DNA of 64,000 nucleotides from Lacipirellula limnantheis. GTDB taxonomy: Bacteria > Planctomycetota > Planctomycetia > Pirellulales > Lacipirellulaceae. Each line of letters begins with the position of its first letter. Position 1 is the first letter of the stretch. The stretch covers positions 2,755,653 to 2,819,652 of the forward strand of contig NZ_CP036339.1 in assembly GCF_007746075.1 (NCBI RefSeq), given 5' to 3'. The notes under the pieces were generated by a model. That model was given only the letters and a program-made list of their open reading frames with translations, was not told where the DNA came from and did no database searches. The translations under genes were made by a program, and so were the position numbers. Positions 1 to 7,811 of this stretch are shown one piece after another.

Positions 1-354
1 CACGCCAAACGGCTCCCGCTCTTGGAAAGCCTCCGCGGCGGCGGGGCGCCCGAGCGACTCTTCAGCACGGTCGCCGACATCGGCCCCAAACTCGCCACGC
101 GCATCCACGAACAACTCGGCATCCGCACGCTCACGCAACTCGAAGCCGCCGCGTGGGACGGGCGGCTGGCGCGCGTTCCCGGCATGGGCGAGAAGCGAAT
201 CCGTGCCGTGAGAGAATCAATCGCCGGCCGCTTCCGTCGGAGCGCGAATCCGACCCCGCCGCCTGTTGCGCTGCCCACGAACCCGCAAGCGTCGCGCTCG
301 GCCGATCCGACCAAGCCGGCGGATGTTCCGCGCCGTCAAGAACTCCTCTGGTGA
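1..354 (+). CDS. Helix-hairpin-helix protein, C-terminal part (cut by window edge)
   Basis: The reading frame is open from base 1, so about 117 C-terminal residues of a longer protein are seen. Two consecutive helix-hairpin-helix signatures are visible, VADIGPKLATRIHEQLGI and VPGMGEKRIRAVRES, each with the G-x-G type hairpin that contacts the DNA backbone in PolX, RuvA and DisA. After them comes a proline/alanine-rich tail ending in RRQELLW. The spacing of the HhH pair resembles the N-terminal half of family X polymerases, but no polymerase or PHP part is seen here. A TTG at 22 could start translation but has no Shine-Dalgarno sequence, so a partial gene is preferred. Non-specific DNA binding is inferred; the overall function is unknown. 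Confidence 0.75.
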   Translation, partial: HAKRLPLLESLRGGGAPERLFSTVADIGPKLATRIHEQLGIRTLTQLEAAAWDGRLARVPGMGEKRIRAVRESIAGRFRRSANPTPPPVALPTNPQASRSADPTKPADVPRRQELLW

Positions 355-393
355 ACCGCCGCGCTTGTCCTGACTTCGCGCCGGGAAATAGAA

Positions 394-488
394 GTCTCAC
401 GCAGAGGCGCAAAGGCGCAAAGGGGAAGAAAGAAGTCGTTTCAGAATCTCATCGCATTTCTCTGCGCCTTTGCGCCTCTGCGAGAGAC
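394..488. repeat. Two-arm inverted repeat, GGCGCAAAG family
   Basis: The left arm GCAGAGGCGCAAAGGCGCAA is mirrored by the right arm TGCGCCTTTGCGCCTCTGC with about 35 bases between. It fills the gap after the HhH gene. The same word family recurs at 1356-1438 and as a single arm at 8931-8968. Confidence 0.85.
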
Positions 489-558
489 CTTCATCCTCAC
501 CGTCTGACAGTTACTCTTCAATCATTCCCTTCAGGAATGGATGCGTCATCGCCCACAT

Positions 559-1041
559 TCATTTCTTGCCTAGTAGCAAATCCGGCCATTTTAGCCGCTC
601 TGGCTCCCGGCGCTTCAAGGCCTCTTCGATATTACGGATCGCTCCAATAGCGCGGTCGATTGGATCATCCTCATCTAACCAATTGCCATCATGCGGTTGA
701 TTGGGTCGGAATGCTAGCAACTCCAATGGGACGCAACCTTCGAAGCGATCATGTTGTAGGACGAGAAAGTCGTCTGACAAGAATAGGGTGAATCCAAAGG
801 CGGTTTGAAGGTGCTCAGCGATGAGTAACAAGACAGTTGAAATCGGAAATTGAGTCACCTTTTTAGGGTCTAGCGCAATTCCCTCATACTGTACCCACGC
901 TAGTGATTTGAGATAATTGTCAGTCGTGGGGGTATAGCTAGGCGGGGACGGATCGACGCGATCAAGCTCAGACTTCAACCCTTGTAGCCACCGCTGGGCA
1001 ATCGCCACTTCTGATTCCGTAAGGCGTCGAAACCTCGGCAT
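559..1041 (-). CDS. Hypothetical protein, AT-richer than its neighbours
   Basis: This 160-residue protein is not recognised. It has no signal peptide or membrane segment. It is acidic, with a tryptophan-containing middle (SLAWVQYEGIALD), a hydrophobic stretch STVLLLIAEHLQTAFGF around residues 70-85, and a charged C-terminal helix IDRAIGAIRNIEEALKRRE. Codon use is clearly different from the neighbours: many A/T third positions (att, tca, aat, ttt) in a region that otherwise prefers G/C. This suggests recent acquisition or weak expression. The ATG at 1039-1041 has only a weak upstream GTGAG. It is the last gene of a minus-strand run. Confidence 0.7.
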   Translation of the reverse strand: MPRFRRLTESEVAIAQRWLQGLKSELDRVDPSPPSYTPTTDNYLKSLAWVQYEGIALDPKKVTQFPISTVLLLIAEHLQTAFGFTLFLSDDFLVLQHDRFEGCVPLELLAFRPNQPHDGNWLDEDDPIDRAIGAIRNIEEALKRREPERLKWPDLLLGKK

Positions 1042-1083
1042 GTGGAATTACTCACTGATTGGCCGTCGAACGAAGGGCCGTCC

Positions 1084-1323
1084 TCACTTTTGCTTCGCCT
1101 TCATCTTCGTCACCTTATAAACCTCGCCGTTCTTATCGTAAGTCGTCCACTCGCCGACCTGCTCGCCATTCTCAAAATGCCCTGACCGCATCTTCGTGCC
1201 GTCCTTGCGGAACCACTCCCAGTAGCCGACCATGACCTCGCCAGCCATCTGGCCCTTGGCCCATACCGACCCGTCGCGGTGATATTGGATGTGTTCCGAG
1301 CTTTTGGGCGTCTTCTTGGCCAT
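1084..1323 (-). CDS. MORN-repeat-like small protein
   Basis: About 79 residues from the ATG at 1323 (an in-frame TTG lies three codons upstream). Two to three YxxDG/G-x-W units are visible: YHRDGSVWAKGQMAGEVMVG, YWEWFRKDGTKMRSGHFENG and GEWTTYDKNGEVYKV. Each unit is 20-23 residues, the pattern of bacterial MORN-variant repeats (YwqK type). Such proteins are often called antitoxin-like, but the function is not established. Both termini are lysine-rich and there is no export signal. A two-arm repeat separates it from the DoxX gene upstream. Family assignment is by pattern only. Confidence 0.7.
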   Translation of the reverse strand: MAKKTPKSSEHIQYHRDGSVWAKGQMAGEVMVGYWEWFRKDGTKMRSGHFENGEQVGEWTTYDKNGEVYKVTKMKAKQK

Positions 1324-1355
1324 CGGCTTCAACTCAATTTCACGAATTAAGAATT

Positions 1356-1438
1356 ATCTCACGCAAAGGCGCGAAGGCGCAAAAAAGAAGGATAGAAGTA
1401 AGCAGTATTCTTTGCGTCTTCGCGCCTTTGCGTGAGAT
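1356..1438. repeat. Two-arm inverted repeat, GGCGCAAAG family
   Basis: The left arm ATCTCACGCAAAGGCGCGAA pairs with the right arm TTCGCGCCTTTGCGTGAGAT over 20 bases, with about 43 bases between. It occupies the whole gap between the MORN-like and DoxX genes and ends 2 bases from the DoxX stop codon, so it is probably transcribed as a 3' hairpin. Confidence 0.88.
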
Positions 1439-1440
1439 CC

Positions 1441-1836
1441 CTACTCTTCACCCTCAGCAGAGGAAGGCGCCCGCGTTCCCCACCACGCCATCCAAATCAT
1501 GACGGCCTGCAGCGGCAGTCGCAACAGGTGCCCCCACAGCGGCACGTCGTGCCCGGCGATGGGGATATCGTTCATCGCGATATAAATGTTGGCGGGAAAA
1601 ATAGCGATCAACAATGCGATGACGCCTAGCCCCGCCCAGCGTCTGGTCCACGGCAGCAACATCCCCACGCCGCCGAGAATCTCAAACACGCCGCTCGCGT
1701 ACACCAGCGGCAGATGGGCCGGCAGATAGGGCGGCATCATCGGCAGGTATACTTCGGGCCGCACCAAGTGCAGCACTCCCGAACTGATCAGGAGCGCCGC
1801 GAGCAGCCCCACCGCGATCCATCGGCCCACGGTCAT
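1441..1836 (-). CDS. DoxX-family membrane protein
   Basis: A 131-residue integral membrane protein with four hydrophobic segments, around residues 5-22, 45-62, 68-86 and 103-120. This is the usual length and layout of DoxX/MauE-like proteins. The family pattern of a first helix followed by HLVRPEVYLPMMPPYLP is present, with the PxPxx(P/L)P-like loop. Members are linked to thiosulfate:quinone oxidoreductase subunits or redox stress complexes, but most are uncharacterised, and no partner subunit is encoded next door. The C-terminal tail is acidic. The gene is co-directional with the anchored protein upstream, with a gap of 74 bases. Confidence 0.8.
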   Translation of the reverse strand: MTVGRWIAVGLLAALLISSGVLHLVRPEVYLPMMPPYLPAHLPLVYASGVFEILGGVGMLLPWTRRWAGLGVIALLIAIFPANIYIAMNDIPIAGHDVPLWGHLLRLPLQAVMIWMAWWGTRAPSSAEGEE

Positions 1837-1910
1837 CGCTACCTCGCTCAGTCGACCTCCGCGGCGCCAGGGCAGCGGCTGGGCACATGCGACGCCAATC
1901 TCAAGCGCGC

Positions 1911-2717
1911 TCAGTTGAGCGCCGGCGCGCCCTCTTCGTCCGCGGGCTCTTCGGCGTCGTTTGCCGGCGCCTCATCGGCCGGCGCATTCGCGGCCGGCGC
2001 TTCGCCGCCTCCTTCGCCCAGCGTCTGGTCAACCAGCCGCTTGAACTCGTCCGACGGATCGACCGCTTCGACTTCCTCCGGAATCTTCGCCGCGTCGGCC
2101 TGCTCTTTCGCGGCGGCGAGGAACTCCTTCAGCTCGTCGTCGGTCACCTTCTCCTTGAGCTCCATGTTCCCGTCCGGCTGCCGCGTCGACACCGGCGCCA
2201 TCGCCTTCTCAACCTCGGCCTGGCTGATCTTCTGATCGATCGCCCCCCGCATGAACCGCTGCACGGTCACTCGGGCCGCAGCCTTCTCTTCATCGCTGAG
2301 CCCCGACGGCTCGATATATTTCTTGTCGACCATCGACATCGCCAGCGTCGTCATCAGCGGCGATTGCACGAGATTCTGCAGAAACTCGCCCATCTGCGGC
2401 AGCGACAGCTTCCGCTCCCGCGTGGCCTCCGCCAGGCGGTCAATCTGCACCGAAATGTCGACTTTTTCTTCTTCCGGCAGGTCGGTCTCGTTGATCACTT
2501 GCTTGGCCGTTTCGGAAATACCGATCGCCGCCCATTCCGGAAACTTGCGATACGCATAAATGCCGGCGATCACGCCCAGCACGAGCACGACGACGAACAG
2601 AATCAAACACCCGGTGAGGCACGTCGCCAGCGCACTCCGCTTCTTTGGTTCCGCCGGCACGGACGCCCCGCCTTCGAACCGATCGTCCTGCACGCGAAAT
2701 TGCGGATCGTTAGCCAT
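1911..2717 (-). CDS. Single-pass membrane-anchored hypothetical protein
   Basis: Start taken at ATG 2717, which has GGGAAGG about 10 bases upstream; an in-frame TTG lies six codons earlier. The 268-residue protein has a short polar N-terminus, KKR, one transmembrane helix (about residues 29-56, with LILFVVVLVLGVIAGIYAY) and a long soluble helical domain rich in acidic residues. The C-terminal 40 residues are a low-complexity A/E/P tail. Repeated terms such as LPQMGEFLQNLVQSPLM suggest helix bundles, but no catalytic motif is seen. The stop of the next upstream gene is 40 bases away, so the two may be co-transcribed. Function unknown. Confidence 0.8.
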   Translation of the reverse strand: MANDPQFRVQDDRFEGGASVPAEPKKRSALATCLTGCLILFVVVLVLGVIAGIYAYRKFPEWAAIGISETAKQVINETDLPEEEKVDISVQIDRLAEATRERKLSLPQMGEFLQNLVQSPLMTTLAMSMVDKKYIEPSGLSDEEKAAARVTVQRFMRGAIDQKISQAEVEKAMAPVSTRQPDGNMELKEKVTDDELKEFLAAAKEQADAAKIPEEVEAVDPSDEFKRLVDQTLGEGGGEAPAANAPADEAPANDAEEPADEEGAPALN

Positions 2718-2756
2718 CGAATGAATCCTTCCCAATAGAAGCGTCTGCGGACGAAG

Positions 2757-3773
2757 CTAGGGCGAGGCAGGCGACAATTGTCGAAGCGGCTGGTTTGGCG
2801 AAGTAACCCCGAAGATGCGGCACTGAGGTGCCGCGACGATCAGCTTGCGCACCTCGTCCGCATCTGGGCCCGATATTAGCAAGGTCAGGTGTCGCAGGGT
2901 AGCCGATTGCGCCAAAAGAGGGAGATCGCCCGCGGCAACACGAACCCGGCGCAAGTCCAACTGCACCAACCCCGGCAGGCCCGCCAACTCGGCGACGTTT
3001 TCTCGGCTTAATTCTTTCAACGTGCGACTGCCTGAGTCGATCGACACCGTTTTGACCTGCCTCAGCGATTGCAACCACCCAGTGGGAACGGGGCAACTCA
3101 CATGGACACGGACGATGCTCGGCAAACTCGGCCACGCAAGTTGCAGCCGCTGCATCGTGCCGGGGCTAAGCGTCGCCGTGCGAATCGAAACGCTATTCAG
3201 CGCCCGAAATCGCGCCGCGTGAGCGACGAACGTCGCCGCCTGCGCGTCCCTGTTCAGGCGGACTTCCTGGATCGTCGCGTCGACGGGCGCGGTCAACCGA
3301 TCGCCGGCGAGCGGACGCAACCACGCCGGCATCGGCGGCGATTCAGCGACATTGGGCCGGGAAGAGCGAGGGTCGTACCCGAGAAAGAAGTAGTAGTTGT
3401 CATTGGACGAATAATTGCTGATCCACGTCCGGTGCGCCAAAAGCTCGCGACTCCCGCGACGCGCGTCCAACGCTTTGTAGAGCGGTTGGACGGTAAGGAA
3501 CACGAAAACCGCGAACAAGCTCGTGAGGATCAGCAACGATCTCGTGCTCAAGCGAAATCGATGCGACACGGTCAGGTAGCACGCAATCGCCAGCGGCAAG
3601 ACGGCGATCAGCGCGCTCGCCGCCCAGCGAAGCGCACCTGCCGTCCCGAACCAACCGAGTAAATAGAGCGCCCCGACCAGCGCGAGCTCAAGAATAAGCA
3701 GCGTGAGTAGAATGGTCCTTAGCGAAGGGCGTCGCTCGATCGTAGTCGTCGCTCCAGCATCCACGGCAGGCAT
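2757..3773 (-). CDS. Membrane protein with leucine-rich-repeat-like domain
   Basis: A 338-residue protein. Three N-terminal transmembrane helices (about residues 19-41, 47-69, 79-97) are followed by a soluble domain. In this domain short segments such as LPSIVRVHVSCPVP, LPGLVQLDLRRVRV and SATLRHLTLLIS repeat at roughly 24-residue spacing, the LxxLxL pattern of divergent leucine-rich repeats that planctomycetes often fuse to membrane anchors. No kinase or enzyme motif is visible. Start is ATG 3773; there is no close upstream neighbour. It may be the first gene of a minus-strand unit with the anchored protein and DoxX. The role is unknown; ligand or protein binding is inferred. Confidence 0.75.
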   Translation of the reverse strand: MPAVDAGATTTIERRPSLRTILLTLLILELALVGALYLLGWFGTAGALRWAASALIAVLPLAIACYLTVSHRFRLSTRSLLILTSLFAVFVFLTVQPLYKALDARRGSRELLAHRTWISNYSSNDNYYFFLGYDPRSSRPNVAESPPMPAWLRPLAGDRLTAPVDATIQEVRLNRDAQAATFVAHAARFRALNSVSIRTATLSPGTMQRLQLAWPSLPSIVRVHVSCPVPTGWLQSLRQVKTVSIDSGSRTLKELSRENVAELAGLPGLVQLDLRRVRVAAGDLPLLAQSATLRHLTLLISGPDADEVRKLIVAAPQCRIFGVTSPNQPLRQLSPASP

Positions 3774-3959
3774 AAGCGAGCGAGTGCAAGTCCGAAAAGC
3801 CTCGCGGCAATATAGCAGGTCATGTCAGCGGCACAAAGCTGGCCGACGCGCGTGTCGCTCACTCGAACGGAGGAGTTCAAAAGGTCTGAGAGTTCCGACG
3901 GCGCTGCCAAGCTTCGCCCGGACTTCGAGGGACCAGCAACTAGCCTCGGCCCAGTTGGC

Positions 3960-4301
3960 CTACGCCTCGTCCCCCATCAGCATCCCAATCACCTTGAGCA
4001 CCGCGAGCATCCGCAACGGCTGCTGCACCGTTTGCCGATTCAGAAACTGCCACGTGCTCCGCGCGTAGCGCAAGTATTCGCTGCGCGACTCCGCCACCGC
4101 CGCGGGGCCCAATTGGGCCACCGTCTCCCGCCACATCGGCGCCGACGCTTCGACCGCTGCCAAATCGCCGTCGATCGCGGGGAAGATCAGATCATCCAGC
4201 GTCTCCAATCGCGCGATCGCCTCTGGCGGCAAATCGAGGCCAACTCCTGCTCCACCGTCCCCCTTCGCAGGCCCGCGGCGGCGCCGTTCCAACTCGCTCA
4301 T
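3960..4301 (-). CDS. Hypothetical protein
   Basis: A 113-residue soluble protein, not recognised. The first 25 residues are charged and glycine-rich (SELERRRRGPAKGDGG). The rest is predicted helical, with conserved-looking SEYLRYARSTWQFLNRQ and RMLAVLKVIGMLMGD at the C-terminus. Codon use is G/C-ending like the neighbours, which supports a real gene. There is no signal peptide or membrane segment. It lies 186 bases from the membrane/LRR gene in the same direction and divergent from the SYLF gene. Function unknown. Confidence 0.6.
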   Translation of the reverse strand: MSELERRRRGPAKGDGGAGVGLDLPPEAIARLETLDDLIFPAIDGDLAAVEASAPMWRETVAQLGPAAVAESRSEYLRYARSTWQFLNRQTVQQPLRMLAVLKVIGMLMGDEA

Positions 4302-4646
4302 CGCCCACTCTCCCTGCTACGGATTTCCCCCAGAAATCTAGCCGTCCACGCTATACGTTTCGACCTGCCGCGAAGGTTCGCCCGTGACAGAAAATTCAGC
4401 TTGTCATGCTTGTCATTCGGCCCGGCAACGGCCTCCGTCGTTCCCATAGAGCGACTTCCGCCGCCCAAAGTTCGCCCCCTAGCCAGCCAAAACTTCCGAA
4501 TCTCGCGCATCCCAAACCACCCACCTCGGCTAAATTGGGCAGCCGTCAGTTGTCGGTCGTCAGTTGCTGGGAGCCAATGCCCCGCGACAGTCGCAACTGA
4601 CAACGGACCACTGACAACGGACTATTCCCAGAAACGGAGTTCACCC
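4302..4646. other. Intergenic region between divergent genes
   Basis: This stretch of 345 bases separates the 113-aa gene (minus) and the SYLF gene (plus), and must hold both promoters. It is AT-richer than coding DNA and carries the inverted repeat at 4543-4622. A long in-frame extension of the SYLF frame crosses it but has no start or coding character. No RNA gene was recognised. Confidence 0.6.
4543..4622. repeat. Inverted repeat in the leader of the SYLF gene
   Basis: Left arm CCGTCAGTTGTCGGTCGTCA and right arm TGACAACGGACCACTGACAA are imperfect inverted complements, built of repeated CAGTTG / CAACTGACAACGG words. The right arm ends 25 bases before the SYLF start codon, so the mRNA leader would fold into a hairpin close to the ribosome site. 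Confidence 0.75.
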
Positions 4647-5768
4647 ATGCCCCGCACCCTTTCCGCTCCCTTTGCCCTGTTCCTACTCACACTCATCGCC
4701 GCGGCGACGCTCACCGCTCCCCGCACCGCTCAAGCCAACGACCCCAACGTCACCATCCAACAGGCCGAGGCGGTCCTCTCTGAACTCGTCGCGATCCCCG
4801 TCCGCCGTATTCCGCAGCGCATGCTCGCCGAGGCCCAGGCGATCGCCATCATCCCGCGCGTCATCAAGATCGGCTTCATCGTCGGCGTCCGTCGCGGGCA
4901 GGGCGTCGTCCTCACACGCGATGCGGAAGGAGAGTGGAGCCTGCCGCAATTCATCACCCTCACCGGCGGCAGCGTCGGCTGGCAGGCCGGCGTCCAGGGG
5001 ACCGACGTCGTCCTCATCTTTCGCACCCGCACCAGCGTCGAAAACCTGATGCGCGGCAAGTTCACCATCGGCGCCGACGCCGCCGCGGCCGCCGGCCCCG
5101 TCGGCCGCAACGCCTCCGCCGCCACCGACGCCCAACTTCGCGCCGAGATTCTGTCGTACTCGCGCAGCCGCGGGCTCTTCGCCGGAGTCTCGATCGACGG
5201 CAGCGTCCTGGAAATCAATCAAATGGCCAACACCGCCTTCTACGGCGCCCCCAGCACGCAGTTGCCGCTGGTGGTCCCGCAATCAGCGACCGATCTGCGG
5301 CTCTACCTGACCGAACTCTTCAACGCTGCAATGTCGCCCAACGATGGCGCCGTGGCGGCCGTCGTCCCCCCTTCCGCGAAGCCCGGCGCCGCCGTTGCCG
5401 TCGCCGCTCCAGGCGCCGCCGTTCCTGCCGGCGTTGTCCCGGCGAGCGCCGTCGCCGTCTCGCCGACGCGGCTTGAAGCAATCCAGAATTCGCTCTACAC
5501 CGAAGGCGCTCAACTCCACGCGATCCTCTCGCCCGAGTGGCAAACCTTTCTCGCCCTTCCGGCCGAAGTCGCCGCCGCCAGTTCCGTCGACCGCGCCGCG
5601 CTCGCTGCGGCGTACCAGCGCTTCAACCAGGTAAACGCCTCGCCCGATTTCAAGGAACTGACCGCGCGTCCTGAGTTCCAAACGACGTTCGATCTATTGC
5701 GCCAATACAACGACGCCCTCAACGCCAGCCCGGCGATCCTGCAGTTGCCAGCCCCGCCGCCGAAGTAA
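4647..5768 (+). CDS. Secreted SYLF (Ysc84-type) domain protein with C-terminal extension
   Basis: Start at ATG 4647 with GGAG 7 bases upstream; it opens directly on a signal peptide (LFLLTLIAAATLTAPRTAQA). Residues about 30-215 match the SYLF/DUF500 domain. This includes the IPRRMLAEAQAIAIIP-type opening (here PVRRIPQRMLAEAQAIAIIP), the glycine-rich GVRRGQGVVLTR, SLPQFITLTGGSVGWQAG and the late SRGLFAGVSIDGSVL motif. SYLF domains bind phosphoinositides or membranes in eukaryotes; bacterial members are secreted or periplasmic and poorly known. A P/A-rich linker (about 225-270) leads to a helical extension to residue 373, absent from minimal family members. Monocistronic, with repeats on both sides. 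Confidence 0.88.
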   Translation: MPRTLSAPFALFLLTLIAAATLTAPRTAQANDPNVTIQQAEAVLSELVAIPVRRIPQRMLAEAQAIAIIPRVIKIGFIVGVRRGQGVVLTRDAEGEWSLPQFITLTGGSVGWQAGVQGTDVVLIFRTRTSVENLMRGKFTIGADAAAAAGPVGRNASAATDAQLRAEILSYSRSRGLFAGVSIDGSVLEINQMANTAFYGAPSTQLPLVVPQSATDLRLYLTELFNAAMSPNDGAVAAVVPPSAKPGAAVAVAAPGAAVPAGVVPASAVAVSPTRLEAIQNSLYTEGAQLHAILSPEWQTFLALPAEVAAASSVDRAALAAAYQRFNQVNASPDFKELTARPEFQTTFDLLRQYNDALNASPAILQLPAPPPK

Positions 5769-6105
5769 TCGCTTTACGACCACGACTCTTCGGATGGGTG
5801 TCGTGCCCGCGCAGCCCCGCGCTTCGAAGACTAATCAACTGCGATCACGATGTGCACTCACCACAGAGAACACAGAGGCCGCAGAGAAGTCGACCAGTGG
5901 ATCATCTTCTTTCGCTATTCTCTGTGCTCTCTGTGGTTCGATGGTTATCCGCTAAACATTTTAAGAATGATGTCGGTTGAATAAGCTTCTCCGCCCGGGC
6001 GTCGGCTTCCTCGCTGGTAGGCACTGTCGTGCGTAATGCTGGCTTTCGGAGGACCCGGGCGTTGAAAATGCTTCCCTGGTCTGGGATGCGCATTAGACTG
6101 CAGCG
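5769..6105. other. Intergenic region with repeat
   Basis: There are 337 bases after the SYLF stop codon. The only structured element seen is the inverted repeat at 5861-5937. The rest shows no supported coding frame. Confidence 0.5.
5861..5937. repeat. Two-arm inverted repeat, CACAGAGAACACAGAG family
   Basis: Left arm CCACAGAGAACACAGAGG and right arm CTCTGTGCTCTCTGTGG are near-perfect inverted complements, about 40 bases apart. A second, degenerate member is at 29250-29335. Confidence 0.85.
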
Positions 6106-6264
6106 ATGCACATTCCGCCCCACTCGCCGCACGCCGAGCTCGCCTACTGCGTGATCTTTGCGTTCGCCGCGGGCTGGTGGATTGTCGCCATGGTGCGGAA
6201 CTACGGATGGGCGCCATGGAGATGGCCTTGGGGGACGTGGCTGCGGCGCCGGCCGCCTGATTGA
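6106..6264 (+). CDS. Possible 52-residue membrane mini-protein
   Basis: A short frame starting at ATG 6106 and ending at TGA 6262-6264. It encodes a His/Pro-rich start (MHIPPHSPHAEL), one hydrophobic segment AYCVIFAFAAGWWIVAMV and a Trp/Arg-rich tail (WAPWRWPWGTWLRRRPP). The layout of one helix plus a positive aromatic tail is typical of small inner-membrane proteins. There is no strong Shine-Dalgarno sequence (GCAGCG only). Not recognised; it could be a chance frame. Confidence 0.35.
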   Translation: MHIPPHSPHAELAYCVIFAFAAGWWIVAMVRNYGWAPWRWPWGTWLRRRPPD

Positions 6265-6639
6265 ATGTGCGGCCCAGACTCCAATCGACCGGAGCAACGC
6301 ACGAGCCTACGCCAACCCCACTCACCGGCGCTACCGACTTCATCCCTCCCGTCGCGAGTTCTTCGCGCCCCGCGCTGATCCCACCGCCTCGCGGCAGGAA
6401 CGGCCATGTCGAGCCGTTCTCCCTCAAGCTCCTCTTGCTGTCGCGCCGACCAACCTCAATAATGCCCCACGCGATGCATGACCCCGTCAGCGTGGAGGCG
6501 TACCCCCCCGCGCCGACCGCCGCCAATCAGGGGCCATGCATTGATCGCGCCTCCACTATCACTCGGGGAAACGCCTCGCCTGGCGATCGTCCCCCTCGCT
6601 GCTCGGGATCGCTCCCGCGCCGCAGGGTCCGCCGTCGCT
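6265..6639. other. Intergenic region upstream of sulfotransferase
   Basis: 375 bases. The sulfotransferase frame is open back to 6478, but that extension is Pro/Arg-rich without domain character and is treated as untranslated. No repeat, RNA or promoter could be supported. Confidence 0.4.
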
Positions 6640-7548
6640 ATGCCTGCCGTTCCTGCGCCTGCCGCACCGCCGCGCTTCCTGCGCCCTGCATCTCCAGAAC
6701 AACTGGAACATCTGTACCAGCAGGCCCGCGGCCGCGTCGACAATGTCAACGCGATCCCTTATTTCGATCGTCTTGCCGCCGGCCGCTACCGCGACCTGAT
6801 CCGTCGCCCCAGCTTCGATCCGTCAAAACCCTCGATCGTCACGTCGTTTCAGCCAAAGTCGGGCGGCACGTTCCTCCACAACCGCTTGCTGGAGCTCGGC
6901 TACCACGAGTTCTGGTGGTGCTTTCCCCACGTCCAGTGCCATTCGTACTGGTACACCAGCCAACAAACGCTCGAGCTTTACCTGCGCGGCGGCGTCGCCT
7001 GCCAGACGCACTGTCGCCCCGACGCCGCGCTGCTGGAAGCCTTCGATCGCTGCGGCGTGGAACAGATCTGGGTTCACCTCCGCAACCCGGTCGAGTCGGC
7101 CATCTCCGCGTACCATCATTACCGGGGCGAAGGTCACGGCGACAGCGTCGCCGCCGACGAGCGTCGCCGCCAGGCCCGCCGGGCGACGCAGCTGTTCCGC
7201 TTCCTCCGCCGCTCCGATAAAGATCAGTTCGTCCGCGAGCAGATCGACTGGTTCATCGAGTGGACCGGCCAATGGCTTCGCTTCGACGCCGAGCAACCAG
7301 GCCGCGTCGTTATTTCCTTTCATCGCGAGTTGGCCGACCCGCAACAGATGCTCAACCGCGTCTTCCGCCAGTTCGGCGTCGAGTCGCCGGGGCGGATCAC
7401 GCCCAGCCCTGCCGCCAACGACCGCTTCCGCCCGAACCCGCTACGCAACTGGCGCCACGATGTCGACGGCGCCACGCAACGCTTCGTCGAAAAACGCATC
7501 AGAGAGTCCCTGGCCGCCTTTCCCGCATTCGAGCGTCTCTGGAGCTAA
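6640..7548 (+). CDS. Sulfotransferase family protein
   Basis: 302 residues from the ATG at 6640; an in-frame extension to 6478 is possible but low-complexity. The two PAPS-binding signatures are present. The 5'-phosphosulfate loop is SFQPKSGGTFLHNRLLELG (compare PKSGTTW) and the 3'-phosphate site is LRNPVESAISAYHHY (compare RNPxDxxxSxxxH). A basic C-terminal part RFRPNPLRNWR fits the second PAPS contact region. There is no signal or membrane segment, so it is a cytosolic enzyme moving sulfate from PAPS to an unknown acceptor such as a carbohydrate or small metabolite. Planctomycetes carry many such genes. The substrate cannot be read from the sequence, and the neighbours do not help. Confidence 0.82.
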   Translation: MPAVPAPAAPPRFLRPASPEQLEHLYQQARGRVDNVNAIPYFDRLAAGRYRDLIRRPSFDPSKPSIVTSFQPKSGGTFLHNRLLELGYHEFWWCFPHVQCHSYWYTSQQTLELYLRGGVACQTHCRPDAALLEAFDRCGVEQIWVHLRNPVESAISAYHHYRGEGHGDSVAADERRRQARRATQLFRFLRRSDKDQFVREQIDWFIEWTGQWLRFDAEQPGRVVISFHRELADPQQMLNRVFRQFGVESPGRITPSPAANDRFRPNPLRNWRHDVDGATQRFVEKRIRESLAAFPAFERLWS

Positions 7549-7811
7549 GTCTGCGCGCGGGCCCGCTGAGGCGCCAGTTCCCGGCGCCGCGGGCCGTCTC
7601 GAGCCCGGCGTCATTGTTCGCGCAATCCTCTCCCGTCGCCCTCGCTGCCTCGCCCCCGGCGGCACGGTCCTTGCCGGGCCCTGGCGCCGCTGACGGCGTG
7701 GGCACAGGTTCCCAGCCTTCAGCAGGTAAAAATGCTACGCTTGAGATGCCTCAGCGAGCGAGCCTTCGTGCTCGGTCGATCCCCCGCCGGACGAACCATA
7801 GGAGCAATCGG

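Noticed and set aside
3822..4646. Upstream extension of the SYLF frame
   Set aside because: The clear signal peptide and ribosome site at 4647 mark the start; the extension overlaps a minus-strand gene and a repeat.
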